The notes under the pieces were generated by a model, which did not search any database, was not told the DNA's origin, and saw only the letters and a list, made by a program, of their open reading frames with translations. Positions 11,720-24,765 of a DNA stretch of 64,000 nucleotides are shown here, one piece after another. A program made the translations under genes and the position numbers. The DNA is from Zhengitettix transpicula (Eukaryota; Arthropoda; Insecta; Orthoptera; Tetrigidae), in assembly GCA_037074705.1 (NCBI GenBank), contig CM073591.1, positions 73,948,532 to 74,012,531 on the forward strand. The letters run 5' to 3'. Within the stretch, counting starts at the first letter, position 1. Each line of letters opens with the position of its first letter.

Positions 11720-12889
11720 ACAACCCAGGAATCCCCGGGCACCCAGCTAGTAGTACATAATATGTAACAAACGTTATGAGATCACAAAATAAATGGTATT
11801 CGTGAGAACGAAATTAAAAGTTCAACGATATTATGTAATGGATTTAGTTTAGTAAAACCGGGTAAAAAATGATCTGACAATGTGTATTGAACTGTTTTAT
11901 CATCATATTATAAATGACCTTATCAAATTGCATCCTATCAAATATGAATTGTGTGAAGTTCTTTTTCTGAGTTACGGTAAATTATCCGCTTTCTTAATAT
12001 TTAAAATATCTTGACGATATAATGTATGCGAAATCATGTGAAAATTGACGTACTTCATTTTTAAAAGTTATGTTTCAAAACCTATTTTTTTAATATACTG
12101 ATAATGACATTTTGATAAAATACTTCTTGTTTTCCAATAAATTACGAGAAAAAATAAAACAAATTAAGAGAATATTTTTTCTTTCGCTTAAAAAAAGTAC
12201 TTGACTGTGAAAACTATATATAACCCATGTCAACATAAATTTAATTAATAGCTTCAATTTTAAAATTAATTAAAAGTATGTAAGATGTCATTTTTTGTAA
12301 CTCGTGACTGTATTTATTTATAACTATGTATGTATTAATTATTAGTCATGAAATTATCCCATTTGTAATTTTTAATTCATGAAAAATAAACCCTTACGCA
12401 TTTCAGAATTTATATGTGAGTTTTCACATTACGCAGAGGTGTAAGGGGATTGAAGGTACTGACTAGACTTTTCAAGAGACAGTGCAATTAAATAGAATTG
12501 GGACGTTTCCCCTTGTTGAATTTCTTGTCAGTACCATTTCTTGATTGTTAACAAATATTTTGGAACGAAAATTAGTGAGACGGAAACACCAAAACAGGAT
12601 AGCCTCAGTCCCACCCCCCAACGACGAGTCCCGTTATATTGTTCGTTTCAAGCTTTTAAAAACCAAAATTATTATTCGTCTATAGATGATGAGAGCTTAT
12701 TGATTGCAAATAATACATTTTCCACAGCGGTACGAGGCTGGAATTGGAAAGAGAAAGACTGAGCTCGGAGTGTTTTACAATCACTGCTATTCATTGCAGC
12801 ATACTGTTTCAGCCGGTAACTAATATCCCTAATGCAGCGACCATTCTGAGCTAGAGAACTACCTGCTTCGAGACGTTGCACAAATAAAG

Positions 12890-13190
12890 GGAGACGCTTT
12901 GGGAAATTTTAATCCACTCCGGCGTTGGCGTCGACGGTCCCTGTAATAAGCTAATGTAGTTGTTCCGATAGGCGGTCGCCCATCTTGCGGATTAAAGCGG
13001 CCTGCTGATGAGGGTAATTAAGGAGAATAAATATGTGCACATTATCGATCAATTACGTGGACGGGTCGATATGGGCGCCAAGTTTTACGGTGATGAATTG
13101 CCTTGGGCGACGTGGCCACACAGATTAAAAGAGACGATAATGTTATTGCTCCTGTCATGTTCTGCACGGCGCCGAAGCGCTGGAATTTAA
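12890..13190. other. GC-elevated island (candidate conserved non-coding element)
   Basis: Contains GGCGTTGGCGTCGACGGTCC, TGATGAGGGTAATTAAGG (homeodomain core), GTGGCCACACAGATTAAAAG and GGCGCCGAAGCGCTGG. Short plus-strand ORF with no homology. Confidence 0.35.
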
Positions 13191-16079
13191 ACTTTAAATC
13201 TAGAGAGGATAAAACTTTGTAAAATACCAGCGGACAACCTTACGTTGGCTCAGTTTTATTCTCGACACGCTCGTTAGTAGCGGTATCTTTAATATGTAAA
13301 ATATGTTAATCGCTTAAAATACAAATGAAGAGCTCTCTAGAAAATTCTGCATGAGTAATTAAGAAATAACTTATTATGATTTATTATAATATTCAAACTT
13401 AAATTTACAATAAGAACTTAACGTATGGAATCAAAACAAAATCACGTTTTGGACATTATTATATTTTGATTATTATTATATGAAAAATGAAACTGCTATT
13501 TTGTAAATGTTGCAGAGTTTCTAATATTAATTCCTCACGTTTAGTTTGTACACTTAAAATTTTTTCCAGGTATTTTACAATTATTTTTACTAATTAATTG
13601 TTATAAATATAGTTTCTTAAATATTAAGTGCATTAAAATACAAATAAATGGTTACAATATTTTTTAAAAAACATCGTAATCAATTATTATAAATGTTAGA
13701 AAATCATATGCAGATTCATTAAGCGCAATATATAAATAATTTTTATAAAAAAATAACGACCTGAAAATTTCTATTCAACAAAAAATGTTTGAGTTAATCA
13801 TATTTTAGCAGAAGTGTAATAAATAATTACATTTATATTTACAGTTATATTTTAATATCTTTTTAATGTCTCATTGGTTACCTTTAATAGTTTAAAATAA
13901 TATCTTTTGTATTTATAAGAATGTCTCAATATTTCTCGTATGAAACACAATAAGAATGAATCAGGTTGTGCTAAAGTAATTAAATAATTGTAAAATTTCG
14001 AATATTCCAGAAAACGCCTTTTGCATTTTAATTTGAAAAATAAGAAATAATTTAACTTTTATTGGCATAGTCAAGCAGAGTCTAACATGTTTTTTAATAT
14101 AGTTCATATAATTTCAAACGATAGTGAATGTAACGAAGAATTTTTATGAATTTGAATCAGTCTGAATCATAGCCGTTGCATGGGTAGAATAATGGAAAGA
14201 AATGAGTCTGCAATATATGACCAGAGTGAAAGTTAATAAAAAAAACTGACTTGAATGACGAAAAATACAGCATCCACCTGGCACGAACAAACAATTAACT
14301 CTAAAGATTCGCTACATAAAATATGTTTATATTTCAAAGTATATTAATGAATCAGTATGTAGTTCTTATTTTTTATAACTCTAAAATAACTACTAATTAA
14401 ATTTGAATACTCAATGAAATATTATTTAGTCTTATTGTTTCAATAAAACTCTAAAACTGCATAATTTTTTAACTGTAACCGTTTTCATTCCGGAGAATCC
14501 CCGTAAATAATGAACAATTGTCAACATCCAAAAATGTGGCAACAAATAATGTTGGCGAGTTTCCAAAAAAATTTTTATCGAAATTAAGTTAAATTGTATT
14601 AGGTCACTGGATATTGCGAAGTAAAGGATTAGGAGTTCATGATAACTTTCTTCAGAGTTAAAACTTTTTAAAAATTCCAAATAACTTTAAATAAGTTAAA
14701 TCCTGCTAAAAAATCAATATATTACAATGAAAAATAATTTGAAGGCAGGAATTTCATTTCTTTAAATAATTTTTTAATTTATCGTATTTATGAAGAATTT
14801 ATATTAATTTCATCCATTTACAGTGAATTATTCCGTTGAGTTACGCAATTTTTATATTGAGAAATGTTTAAATTGCCTTATGGATTTTTATAAGGTGACA
14901 GATGATTGATAACACTGCAATTTCGTTAAGAGAATAACAAAGTCCCAAACATTCTCGGTCTTATTTGGAAGTATACACTCTATCAGTTTTCTGTTTACCA
15001 GTTTTTCGTATAGCTTTCATCCGTCAATAAAACCTTAAATTAGTATGAAATAACAATATTCCAAAGTTTTTCAAATTAATCACATCGCATCAAGTTATAT
15101 AGACTAAAGTTAGACTGTAATTTATCAGTCGACAGCACATCATTTCTTATACGTTTCTCCCCACTTGCAAGGTTCACCGATCTTTGCTCATTAATATCTT
15201 CACGACGTGGCCGAAATTGCCATGTAATAAATTAAAGGTTTATTTTTCAAAGAATAAAGTTGCAGTTTAAGGGGTTACGTAGATAGGAAAACTCGTAAAA
15301 AATAAACGCAACAGTTTGCATGAAATTGAAAATTTTCCACTGTACTATTTCTCAATTATAATTTGCTAGATAACATTGGTGTTGATATTTGATATTTGAT
15401 ATTCAAATGAGATTATTATTCAATTAGTCGTTTTAATTCAAATAAATGTCAGGTACTTAACATAAGTTAATTCAATTATCTTCTATGCTGTCTATTATAA
15501 TGAGTGAGAGGAGATTTTAATTACAAAGCATTAAAAACTCAGTATTGCATGCATAAAAATATGTATACATATAAAATGAAAAATTGAATGCATCATAGAA
15601 ATTTGGCAGCAGTGTGATACGAAGTAAGGCATTGCGCAATTATAATGCTTTTAATTTTGTACTTTATAAATTGAAACTAACTCTGATATTGAGATTAATT
15701 GCTCGTGTCAAATGTAAAATTTTGTGAAAAATATTTCCAAGAAATTTCGGAAAACTGATCGTTAAATTTAGACTATTATAATGTATATTATTGCTAGAAA
15801 TTAAAATTGAAAAGATTTGATTATCATTAATTTGAAATATTTAATATTTGATTACTCTGTACAAAAAAATGTAACAACAGTTGGACGCCAATTTGTAGAT
15901 CACTAAACTTTTAGTATAAAAAAGCCGAACAACGGAAATTTAAACTACAGATGAAGAATGACAAAATCATATTAGTCTCGACGCCATAACCAGTTATTCT
16001 ACAAATTTAAACATTTATTAATGTTTACTAACTGGACTTTGATCGCTACAAGTCTAATTGAGGGGGCGAGAAAACAAAG

Positions 16080-16235
16080 TTTTTCTCTAAATTTTGCCTG
16101 AACTAGGGTGATATTTATTACATCTGACCTCGTCGACGGCAAACTTTATTGTCACCTTTGGGACCTGACCAGGTGTCCAGCGGCGGACAAACACGCCCGT
16201 AAAACTTCCATAAATTCCCAACAGTACGCGATGAG
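16080..16235. other. GC-elevated island (candidate conserved non-coding element)
   Basis: Short block with CCTCGTCGACGGCAAACTTT, TTGTCACCTTTGGGACC and CCAGGTGTCCAGCGGCGGAC (E-box CAGGTG). Confidence 0.3.
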
Positions 16236-19200
16236 TTGAAATTTACGTCTGAATTTAAATATACATATACTTTTAAATATATAAAACTAGATGCAAAATT
16301 AATACCAAGAATAATTAATAATTTTGCAGATTGTATGCTGTTTAAACGGTAACAAATTCAAAGAGTAAAGTATTAGAATGACTTTCTATTTATCTTTCTA
16401 TAAATGAATGAATATTGTTATAATAATGTTACTTTTGGCTGTAATTCAGTCTAAAATTTATCCATAAAAAAACCAGATTGTGAGAAGGGATATTTTAAAG
16501 AGAAGTATCGAAAAGCACTCGGCATTCGTGACCATTTTTCTCAACGTATGTTACAGAATTACACATTCGGAAGATAGGACAGCTTTAGAATTTTTTTTAA
16601 ACTTTGATGATATTGATACATACATAAAGACATATTATGTATACACATATAATTTTGGCATCAAAATGAGTACTCTATTATGAGCCAGTAAAAATAGAAA
16701 AACTGAGCAAACACACAACGGAAGAAAACTCACGAACTTTTCCACGAAAAATTAAATTTTTTGAAATGAAGAGTTTCAGTGACGTTGATGTTACGTTGTC
16801 AGTGCTCCACAAAGTCGTAATGGGCCAGAGAATTACGTCACAAAGTCCGAAATGCTGTAACTCACGCAGCCGAGTTAAATAGCTTTTCCGCTCTTTACGC
16901 ATTTGCATAACACTGTAAAATACTTGGAAAAACAATTGCGGGTGTTCTCTCCGTGTGGTCATAATTCGCAGTGACGTGATTTTAAGGGGCAAAGTGATCT
17001 TCTTGTCTAATTAGCTGATTGTGAACTGCACCAGGCTATTTTAGCCTCCGAGTCTGGGAAAGAGAAAGCCCGGGGCTACGGATGAATGCAGATGAACATT
17101 GAAAGCCTGATTTCTTACTCTGCCTTAAAGCTACTCACAGACAACGGCAAACACACGAATAATTACTCCTTCAAACATTCGTATTCATCGTCGTGGAAAC
17201 AATGTGTTGTCCGTTGCCTGTTCCTTTGCCGCCAGTAATATTCATCTCTATACATAATTAAACATAAAAAAGGAAAATTATAGGGAGATAGCAAGTCCGC
17301 TGGGGAGCCATTTTGCGTGAAAACGCATTTTTGAAGTGTACGTATGCATGACATTTTATATGCCTTTAGTAAACAACCACATTCCGAAAAACGAATAATA
17401 ATGAACCTAGTGAAATTCGCAGTGCAGGGCCGACAGTTATATTTACATAATTTTTTTTTGCATTCATTGAACGGTTTATTTTAATTGTACTTTTTGCCGG
17501 AGAATGCGTTAATTCGTGGTATTTGAGGAAGATAAATTGCATGTCACGCATGCCATTTGCATTCATTAACTTCTTTCAGGGTAAAGCTGTCGCTAAATAT
17601 TAATTTAAAATCTCTTAAAAACATATTCAGTGAATAAATTACATAAACATCCATGCATGTTTAAATCCGAGGGATTGTCAGCTTAAAATTGGGTTATGCT
17701 TTATACGGCAACACTGACGCGAATGAATCAAGATTAAATGTATAAGCGCGCAACGCAAAGCTGTTTCACAGAAATGTAGTATTTTAATTATTCACTTTCA
17801 CTATCGATAATGTAACCGACCAAAGCCGGTAATTCTAGCATAAACAGAAACACATTACCATGAAGACACTGATCCTGTTCGTGTAGGATTGTGTTCTATA
17901 AATTAATTAACGAGCATTTAACTCGAGTAAGTTATCCGGTGGTTGAATGATTCACAATAGATAGGGTGAATGCTTAAGTGTGACACGGCCTCTGTTATAA
18001 TTCTCAGTCAGAATCATCAGTTATTTTTATGGTAATAGTTTATATTTTTTCTAACATTACAACTACGCTAAAATTCTCGCTAAAATGTTTGTTAATTTAT
18101 TATAACAAATATTTCAATTTCTTATTCTTCTCCGGCTGTCCACCATTAACATGTGAATTTTTACGGAAATTTCAGTATTCTGAAGAAATAACTTGGTAAA
18201 TTAAACACTACTGGATCAGTATTAAAATACGTATATGATTCAACTTGAATGGTCAATTTATGCACATGAATCATCTAGAATATAAAATACATAGTTCGTC
18301 CGTGATACGGTAGAGAAATTATATAATAACAATATATGATTTATGAATACATCCATATTGTAATATTAACTAATGAGAAGCCTTTAATTTGCCCCAGTTG
18401 TGGAAGTCATTTTGTAATATACACTTTATGTAGGTTTTTTAAAATGAAAAGATCAATAAAATTTACAAACAAAAGATTGATTGATTGTGGCAATAACTCA
18501 AACAATTACAAATTTATAATATTGAATTTCTCAGGGTCTTCACTGGGTTTGATAATGGACAAATAAATAATATTTATAATCTTATTAACAACAAATCACA
18601 ATTAAGGAAAAAATTAGATTTACTGGTCAATTAAACTAGAACGAAATTTAATTGTGAACGAAATTAAAAGTAAAAAGATTGACTCTGATTAACAAATTTA
18701 ATCAAATAGAGAACGAAATTTTCGAAAACACTATTGTGGGTTTTACACTGCTTCTAAACTCACAGATTCTACACCAAATTTTTAAGCCAAAATTTTATAT
18801 GTCGTCAGGAACTCGGATGACCCTCCTTTCGTCATCTATCGGTTTACCGCTCGCCTTAGGTGAATTCTGCGATTTGTCGATTGGGTAGTCTTTATTGTTC
18901 CGGACTTAAACCGAAACTTTTGCTATTTCTGGCCGCCTATGGACACAAAAACTGCTTTTTCTTTGCAGGTTTCGACGTTATACTTTTTATGAATGTTTTA
19001 CTTTGTCCTGCTAATTGCCAACCCTGTTGAATTCTCCTTCCAAAAGCTGTTATACCTCGACGAGGTCTTTCCGTGAACTCTCCCTGCGAACTAAACTCTC
19101 GTCTCGCAATTTAACGCGGATACGCCATTTTGAATGACCTTCTGACAAAGGAACAGTGCTTGGCTACATTGTCGCTATGTTCTGGACCGCCGTTACAAAG

Positions 19201-19342
19201 GATTTCTCTAACAATTTAAATTTTTCAATTTCACAATTAATGTCTTAATTAATTGGTATTACAATATATATCAGTGAATTGTCGAAAATATAAAAACGTC
19301 TGTGTCATATGAAGACACACAACAATTACTCATTTCTTGTTG

Positions 19343-19362
19343 CTTACGTCAGGTGACGTAAG
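19343..19362. promoter_or_regulatory. Palindrome with two CRE/bZIP half-type sites
   Basis: CTTACGTCAGGTGACGTAAG: nine-base arms around a GG centre. Each arm is TTACGTCA/TGACGTAA, a bZIP (CREB/PAR-type) recognition pattern. Whether it binds anything is inference. Confidence 0.4.
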
Positions 19363-20822
19363 AGAGTTGTAAGAATAAACCATGTGACGAACTTAAAAGG
19401 CGTGGTTTATCGATCAGGAAAATTCATGAGCGAGTAGATACTCCTCTATTACAGGTGATTAACGAAAATGAGTGATTACTCGCTTGTTGGTACGAAGAAT
19501 CTAACAAATCCAGTCCCAATGAAACCTCACGTCACATGAAAAGCATTTTATAATATTAATATTCGTATCAATGGAACACGCCAGCGTCATATATAGAAGG
19601 ATTGTTAACGTCTCCGTGTCAAATATTGTGGGAAAAATACATTTATAAAAAATCAAAACTTGTAAGGGTAACGGAAATGCCGACATAAAGACAATAAAAT
19701 CACGAAAAGACAAGTCGGATTGTGGAAACGCATTTTTCTTATACTATTGGATGACCTTTACTCTTCAAGAAATTATTTATTCCTTTTGAAACGTGTGTGT
19801 TAATTTACACAGTTATCGATATACTTTAAAACTAAATACAGATTTTACACGAGTATTTTTATAGCTGGTCGGCCTGAACTTAGAAGATTTAGAGGCCCGT
19901 ATGTCTGTCATTTCGTCTTTAAAATGTGACGAGTCCAATTTGGAATTTTATAATACAAAGCACGGTAGTTTGGAAGGGTACACTTTAAATACATGAGGTT
20001 TGCGGAAAATAAAGACAGAATTCAGCCAAGAAACTTCATTTAATAAATTAATTGTAATTTTTAATCAAAGAAAAGAGCAAACTGCGTAAAGGAAAAGAAT
20101 CCGCGAGTAGTACTTAAAAGAGCCGTTTAAGCAGATACTTAACAACAAGGATAATTTATTTTTGATGAACTAAAAAAAACTAACATTAGAACATATACCA
20201 CCAGACCGCAGCTGAGAATGTCGACTCCAGATGTAAAATCGTTAATTTAGCCTTATTTGAGTCCATATTTCTTGAAATTTTTATTTGCGGATAACTTGTG
20301 ATTTGAAAATAAAATACATTTACAAATAATAATAGGTAGTTTCTATCTGCTTTATATGAAAATAAAGAGTGGTAACATTAAGCCCTGATTATAAATTGAT
20401 TATGGTTGAAGGAATGCGTGTCTAAAGATTTTTAAACATATAAAATTGTATACGTTAAAGTATTCATACTACGTCAGTATAGTTTTAATTTTGTAACAAT
20501 GCAAAAGCCTTCATATAATGGTGAGAACTTTAATTTTCTTTTTCCTCATTGTATTTTCTGGATTTTTATTTTAAAACGGAAACATACCTAGTTTCTTTCA
20601 ATATTTTTTGTATGTTATATTTTAGTCTTCTATTTTCTTCTTCAAATAATACATCGCAAAGAGTATGAACAATTTTCTCGAAAAATATAGTATAACATTC
20701 CTATAAAAATCTTCGCTTTTCAGTATATTCTATGATCACGATGCTATTCAATCCTTACTCAGTATTTCTTTTGAATGTTTTTGTTCGGGCATGGAATGAG
20801 AATTTTTAAAATCGGAACTCAC

Positions 20823-21013
20823 GTAAAGTTGAATCTGCATATGGCTGCGCCGTCCACCCTGGCGGAGGGGGGCCTCTGCTCAGGACCAGGAGGGGCCGAA
20901 TCCGCCGCCCTCTCACTCCAGTAAGTCACGTGGCCATCGGTGGTCACAAGAGCGTGCATGTCTCTCTCACAGGGACAAGTAGACAGCACCGCGACACGTG
21001 CGTGCTCTTCAGG
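20823..21013 (-). CDS. CPAMD8: CPAMD8-like macroglobulin gene, exon E (MG6-like)
   Basis: 191-bp exon, phase 0 in, phase 2 out. The acceptor is TTCTCGTATCTACAG before 21013; the donor is TTTAC|GTGAGT at 20823/20822. It encodes PEEHARVAVLSTCPCERDMH, then ALVTTDGHVTYW, a Pro/Glu/Arg-rich low-complexity linker (SAPPGPEQRPP), and ICRFNFT. The S-T-C-P-C motif followed by a strand and G-x-V matches the CPAMD8 MG6 region, and C-R-F-N-F-T leads into the usual 'V-TP-x-M-x-P' strand of the next exon. That next exon was not found between 1 and 20822, so the gene continues beyond the window or its next exon is too short to see. GC is high compared with flanking intron. Confidence 0.82.
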
Positions 21014-21149
21014 CTGTAGATACGAGAATTTAAGTAGCAAAATTGTCCGAGAATACTACGTATATATTTTCTTCCACTTAATTTACGTGTTTTAATTTCC
21101 TTACATTTGTTAAATTAATGTAGCTATGAAATTTAATAATTAAAATTAA

Positions 21150-21250
21150 GGATCAGGATGGAAAAATCGTGACCAGACCGGGAGTCGAACCCGAACGTTT
21201 CCTTGATCTTCATCATGTGAGCTATCAGAGTGGATTCTCCGTCAGATGTG
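21150..21250 (-). mobile_element. tRNA-derived SINE head in the D-E intron
   Basis: On the minus strand, a box A-like TGATAGCTCACATGATG and a box B GGTTCGACTCC (plus-strand 21181-21191) lie at tRNA spacing, flanked by AGAATCCACTC and TCTGGTCACG. The acceptor stem does not form, so this is a SINE head rather than a working tRNA. Confidence 0.6.
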
Positions 21251-22108
21251 AGATTTCTCCATCAATTGTAATAGTTTTGATACAGACTCACCTACAATTC
21301 ACTAAACCACATTCTTACATGACCTAAATTTAGAACTTCAATTAAGAACGGATATTATACATAAATTGATTTCAATTAAAGAACTGAAGAAATTATTTTC
21401 AAATAACGCTGAGACAAATATTATTAAAAGCTCTCCGTATCCCGGTTGAGATTTTCGTATCCTGACCCTTTATCAAATTCATAGCCCCCTTGACTGGGTT
21501 ATGTTTGAAAAACACTTATTCTGTTCTGGAATTAAAATTATAATTATTCGGCCGTAAAAATTGTTGGGACGTTGCGTTGATGTTTATTTCTGTAATATTT
21601 TGTAATACTCTGCTGTCAGGCGATATACTATATAAGTATCACTGCTCACGTAACAATATTGATATGTACACATTGACAAATTTACATTGAGAAAGAACTA
21701 TTAAATTAAACATAAATATTGGGAAATATTTTTAATGTGAAAACTTGTAAAAGTATGTAAATAAACGGAATATGCGAAATGACTTCATTAACCAGAATCA
21801 TAGTCAGAGAGAATACTATCAGGTGGATTATTTCGAACTACAAAATATTAAGTAATGAGCAAATATTACAACCTAAATCCTAGAAATGAAAGAATACTAT
21901 ACCAATTGAATTATAAATAAGCTGAAAGTTGGTCGATGTAATTTCACGTTTTAAAAAAATTATTAAGATTTTTTCTGAATAATAGTAACAATTTTTTTCA
22001 AATGACATCTGAATGACAAATTTCCGTTTTAGCATAATTTGTAAATGTGTTTCAGAAATTAACTGTACGAAATGAGTAAGTAGAAAGAAATCTGCTTAAC
22101 GTTCTTAC

Positions 22109-22393
22109 CTGTAATGTTCTTTCGAGTCCTTGAATGAGGAGATAACAATCGGAGGACGAGTTCCATTTTCTTATGGGTTCCCTTGCTAAAACATAGTGAC
22201 TGTCGATTTCTTTTCCTTCCACAGAAACGAGCTCAGCTTGCAGAGTTATGACGTCGCTATCAGCCAATATAGCCGGGACCACGAACATAGCTTCTCCCGA
22301 CGTTATCTCAATGTCTTGGCTGTAGATGGCTGTCGTGTTGTCGTATACTTTCACACGAACCCGCACACACTTCTCGGTGCTGATTGCTTCCAC
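22109..22393 (-). CDS. CPAMD8: CPAMD8-like macroglobulin gene, exon D (MG5-like)
   Basis: 285-bp exon of exactly 95 codons, phase 0 in and out. The acceptor is TTTCCAATCGCAG before 22393; the donor is TACAG|GTAAGA at 22109/22108. The encoded segment starts VEAISTEKCVRVRVKVYDN, giving LPFVGK-VEA across the junction, and continues with alternating beta strands (SQDIEI, EAMFVVPAI, VITLQAELVS). It ends in REPIRKWNSSSDCYLLIQGL. The W-x-S-x-S-x-C-Y-L pattern before the next domain is also found in CPAMD8, and is the main reason for preferring that subfamily over CD109 or TEP. Two N-glycosylation sequons (NTT, NSS) fit an extracellular protein. Confidence 0.85.
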
Positions 22394-22884
22394 CTGCGAT
22401 TGGAAACAAGACAAATAATTACTAGATAGGTAAATCTGATTTATGTTTATATGTTTCAACGATTAGAAAGTATTTATATATGTATATACTGTAATTGCTT
22501 GCATATTTAATTAAGTTTTTTTAAGATTTATAATATTGCAGTAATGAAGCATTGTTGAACATCAGTTAGAAAAAAACTGTTTATAATGATAGATTTTGTA
22601 TTTTTGTTATGTACAATGGTTCATCCATTCATGAGTAGAGTCAGTTTTTCTGATTGTCCTATTTTTTTTATACTTTTGGGAAAATAATTTGTTATTGTTC
22701 GAAAATTCAGAAGAGCAGAGACAGCACGGGTGAAATACATCGGAGAGGTAATTGGTACCTGGAATTGACAGAGATCAGTCACGTCATATATTGCTGAGGC
22801 TACCGTTATTAAACTACAGTGATAGTATTGTAACTCGAGTAATTCGGACTGCTTCAGTAGTATTGAAGGGGCAATACTAGTTAC

Positions 22885-23113
22885 CGAATGCAGTTTTAAG
22901 TCATAGCTTTCCTGTTGGATTGTATTTTCCTGCCGAACTGTAAAATCGTCTGTGTACGAGTTTTCCTGTCTAGACGGTACCGATTCATTCAATTGTACGA
23001 GTCTGTTTGCTGCGTCATAGGTGTACGAGCGTCGTCCTGGGGGCAGGTTAGAATCTTCCGAGTGGCTGGAACCAAGCTGCGCTGACACTCGACGAGGGTG
23101 GTTAAACATTATC
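22885..23113 (-). CDS. Unrecognised possible coding exon within the C-D intron
   Basis: An ORF opens with ATG at 23109 on the minus strand and starts MFNHPRRVSAQLGSSHSEDS. A plausible acceptor (CGCCACAG) ends just before 23113 and a plausible donor (ATTCG|GTAACT) sits at 22885/22884, leaving exactly 75 codons from the ATG. The ORF remains open to 22621, but the later part is less gene-like. The first 75 codons are polar, rich in Ser, Arg, Gln and Asp/Glu, more GC-rich than the surroundings and of mixed codon usage. I recognise no domain. Because exons C and D join phase 0 to phase 0, and the acceptor here would impply a different phase, it does not fit as a cassette exon of the macroglobulin gene. 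It could be a first exon of a nested gene, an exonised repeat, or chance. Confidence 0.3.
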
Positions 23114-24419
23114 CTGTGGCGGTGTGGTCACTCTTACGCGTGTAAAGAAGAACTTTACAAACATCCGTAACTATAAAATTCTATGTAAAATAATTTCTTT
23201 AAGCACTTCATGCACGGAAAAGTTAGCGGCTCGTAAAACAAAGAAATCAGTGTTATGTTTCTAAGTCAGTATCGCTTCCAAAAATCTAAACTTCGTGATA
23301 GTTAAACGATTTTATGATATTAAGAAAAACAAATGGGTAATTTTTTAGTTGAATATTGCATATAAAATGGATGAAACACGTCTCTAAATCTTGGTAAAGT
23401 ATGGTATGTCACATTTTCCTTGTTTCCTCATGTTTGAAGTACGATCTATGCTGTCTGCTGGGGCCTTTACCGTGGATATGAAATAATATGCGACACGTGC
23501 CTTGAGATTTAAATTTAAATTAATTGGGACTTGATGCAATAACAACATTTTTGTTAAACTTCCAAATGCTGACATGCTGTGGACAACACATAAAGGGAGA
23601 ATAATGTTACTAAACAGATGCGTATAAATTTGAATTATGTACAATTTGGTAACGGTTCTTTAAATGACAACAACTCAAAATTTTACTTGTTCCTATAATG
23701 TGAAAATTTGAATTTGCTATTAATAAATCAAATGAATTAGATTTAGATCATGCACGGTAGATTTAGATTTATTTACTACATAAGTTCTCTGCAGAAGAAA
23801 TACGACTTGTCGAAAGCTACAAGTTTACAAAATATGGTTATATTTGGATGACTTCAGTATAATTATAAATGAATGAAAACAGTCAATTTTGTCAAAAATA
23901 ATTGATTAATATAAACCTTAAGAACTAAAAAGAAATTTCGTCCTCAATCTATCACTTCAACAGGTATACAAAGGATTTTCCGGTTATAACGGGGTATTGC
24001 AGATAGAGCATAGCTCGGTAATTCTGCACCAAGTTTATTTATATAACATCAATATTTAGCTGATATTAATAGAAGAATTTTCCAAATTTCTATTTCTCAT
24101 AGGAGCATATAGGATGCGGTGTAATTGTAACTTTAAAAATTATATCCGTTTAGACACTAGCTGTTAAATTTTGGACTACACACCATGCGTGATTAATTCA
24201 TGCATCCATTAAACGTTATAATTCCTATAGTCGGCTTCACGAAAATGTAATATCAAGGTCAAGTAGCTAACCTCCACGCTCATCGCCCCTCATCCAACAG
24301 TGTTGTCAGATTGCGTAACCCTTCCGCGCGTGTATGTTATTGGACAACGTAGCGTGACCTTGGTATTTTATTTTCGTGGTGCAGACTATAACAATGAGAT
24401 GTAAGTGAATGAGTCTGAC

Positions 24420-24685
24420 CTTCCCCACGAAAGGCAGTCCTGGCTTGTAGAGTCTGCGCATCGCGTGTCCGAAGCGAAGCTCGACGAAGTGCTCTTCCGC
24501 CATTGCCACTTCCGGCACTCCCGCCGCTGCCGCTGCCTCCGTGGCCGCCTGCATGGTCACATTGAAGTCCGTCCAGAATGCCGCCCCTTCCCCGTCGGGG
24601 ACGGAATAGTCGGCCGCCTCCAGTTCGATGCGCCACAACCCCAGAGGAGCCGCTCCGGACAGAGGCAACGAGAAACTCTGCACGC
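24420..24685 (-). CDS. CPAMD8: CPAMD8-like macroglobulin gene, exon C (end of MG2, shortened MG3/MG4 region)
   Basis: 266-bp exon, acceptor TCCTCAG before 24685, donor GGGAAG|GTCAGA at 24420/24419, entry phase 1, exit phase 0. It encodes GVQSFSLPLSGAAPLGLW (last MG2 strands; family form SxPLSxxPxLGxW) and ends with HFVELRFGHAMRRLYKPGLP (family form FxxxxxxxxKPGLPF.GKV, which precedes MG5). In typical family members these two motifs are separated by roughly 150-200 residues holding MG3 (the VLPKFEV domain) and most of MG4. Here only about 60 residues lie between them, including an acidic/aromatic stretch, an N-glycosylation site (NVT) and an alanine-rich run. The ORF is uninterrupted, so this is domain loss, true divergence or an assembly collapse, not a missed intron within the exon. 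GC content is well above the flanks. Confidence 0.85.
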
Positions 24686-24765
24686 CTGAGGAGATGAAGT
24701 ATCTTTTATAACGTTGCCAGGGACGTACACGAACATACAGGATGGTCTCAGGTACACGCACTTAC

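Larger units (their letters stand above)
3386..20822. other. AT-rich region downstream of exon E, mostly without recognisable features
   Basis: Apart from the SINEs, fossil transposase, duplication, palindrome and islands listed, the remainder is AT-rich and full of stops. It is either the next intron of the macroglobulin gene or contains short exons I could not recognise. Stretches 13200-16080 and 17600-19300 show nothing I can support. Confidence 0.6.

Noticed and set aside
21155..21245. Possible tRNA gene on the minus strand
   Set aside because: Good box B, but no acceptor stem.
22960..23050. Protein string SYTYDAANRL resembling an RHS/YD repeat
   Set aside because: Single short match in a 75-codon ORF without the rest of the repeat; chance resemblance.
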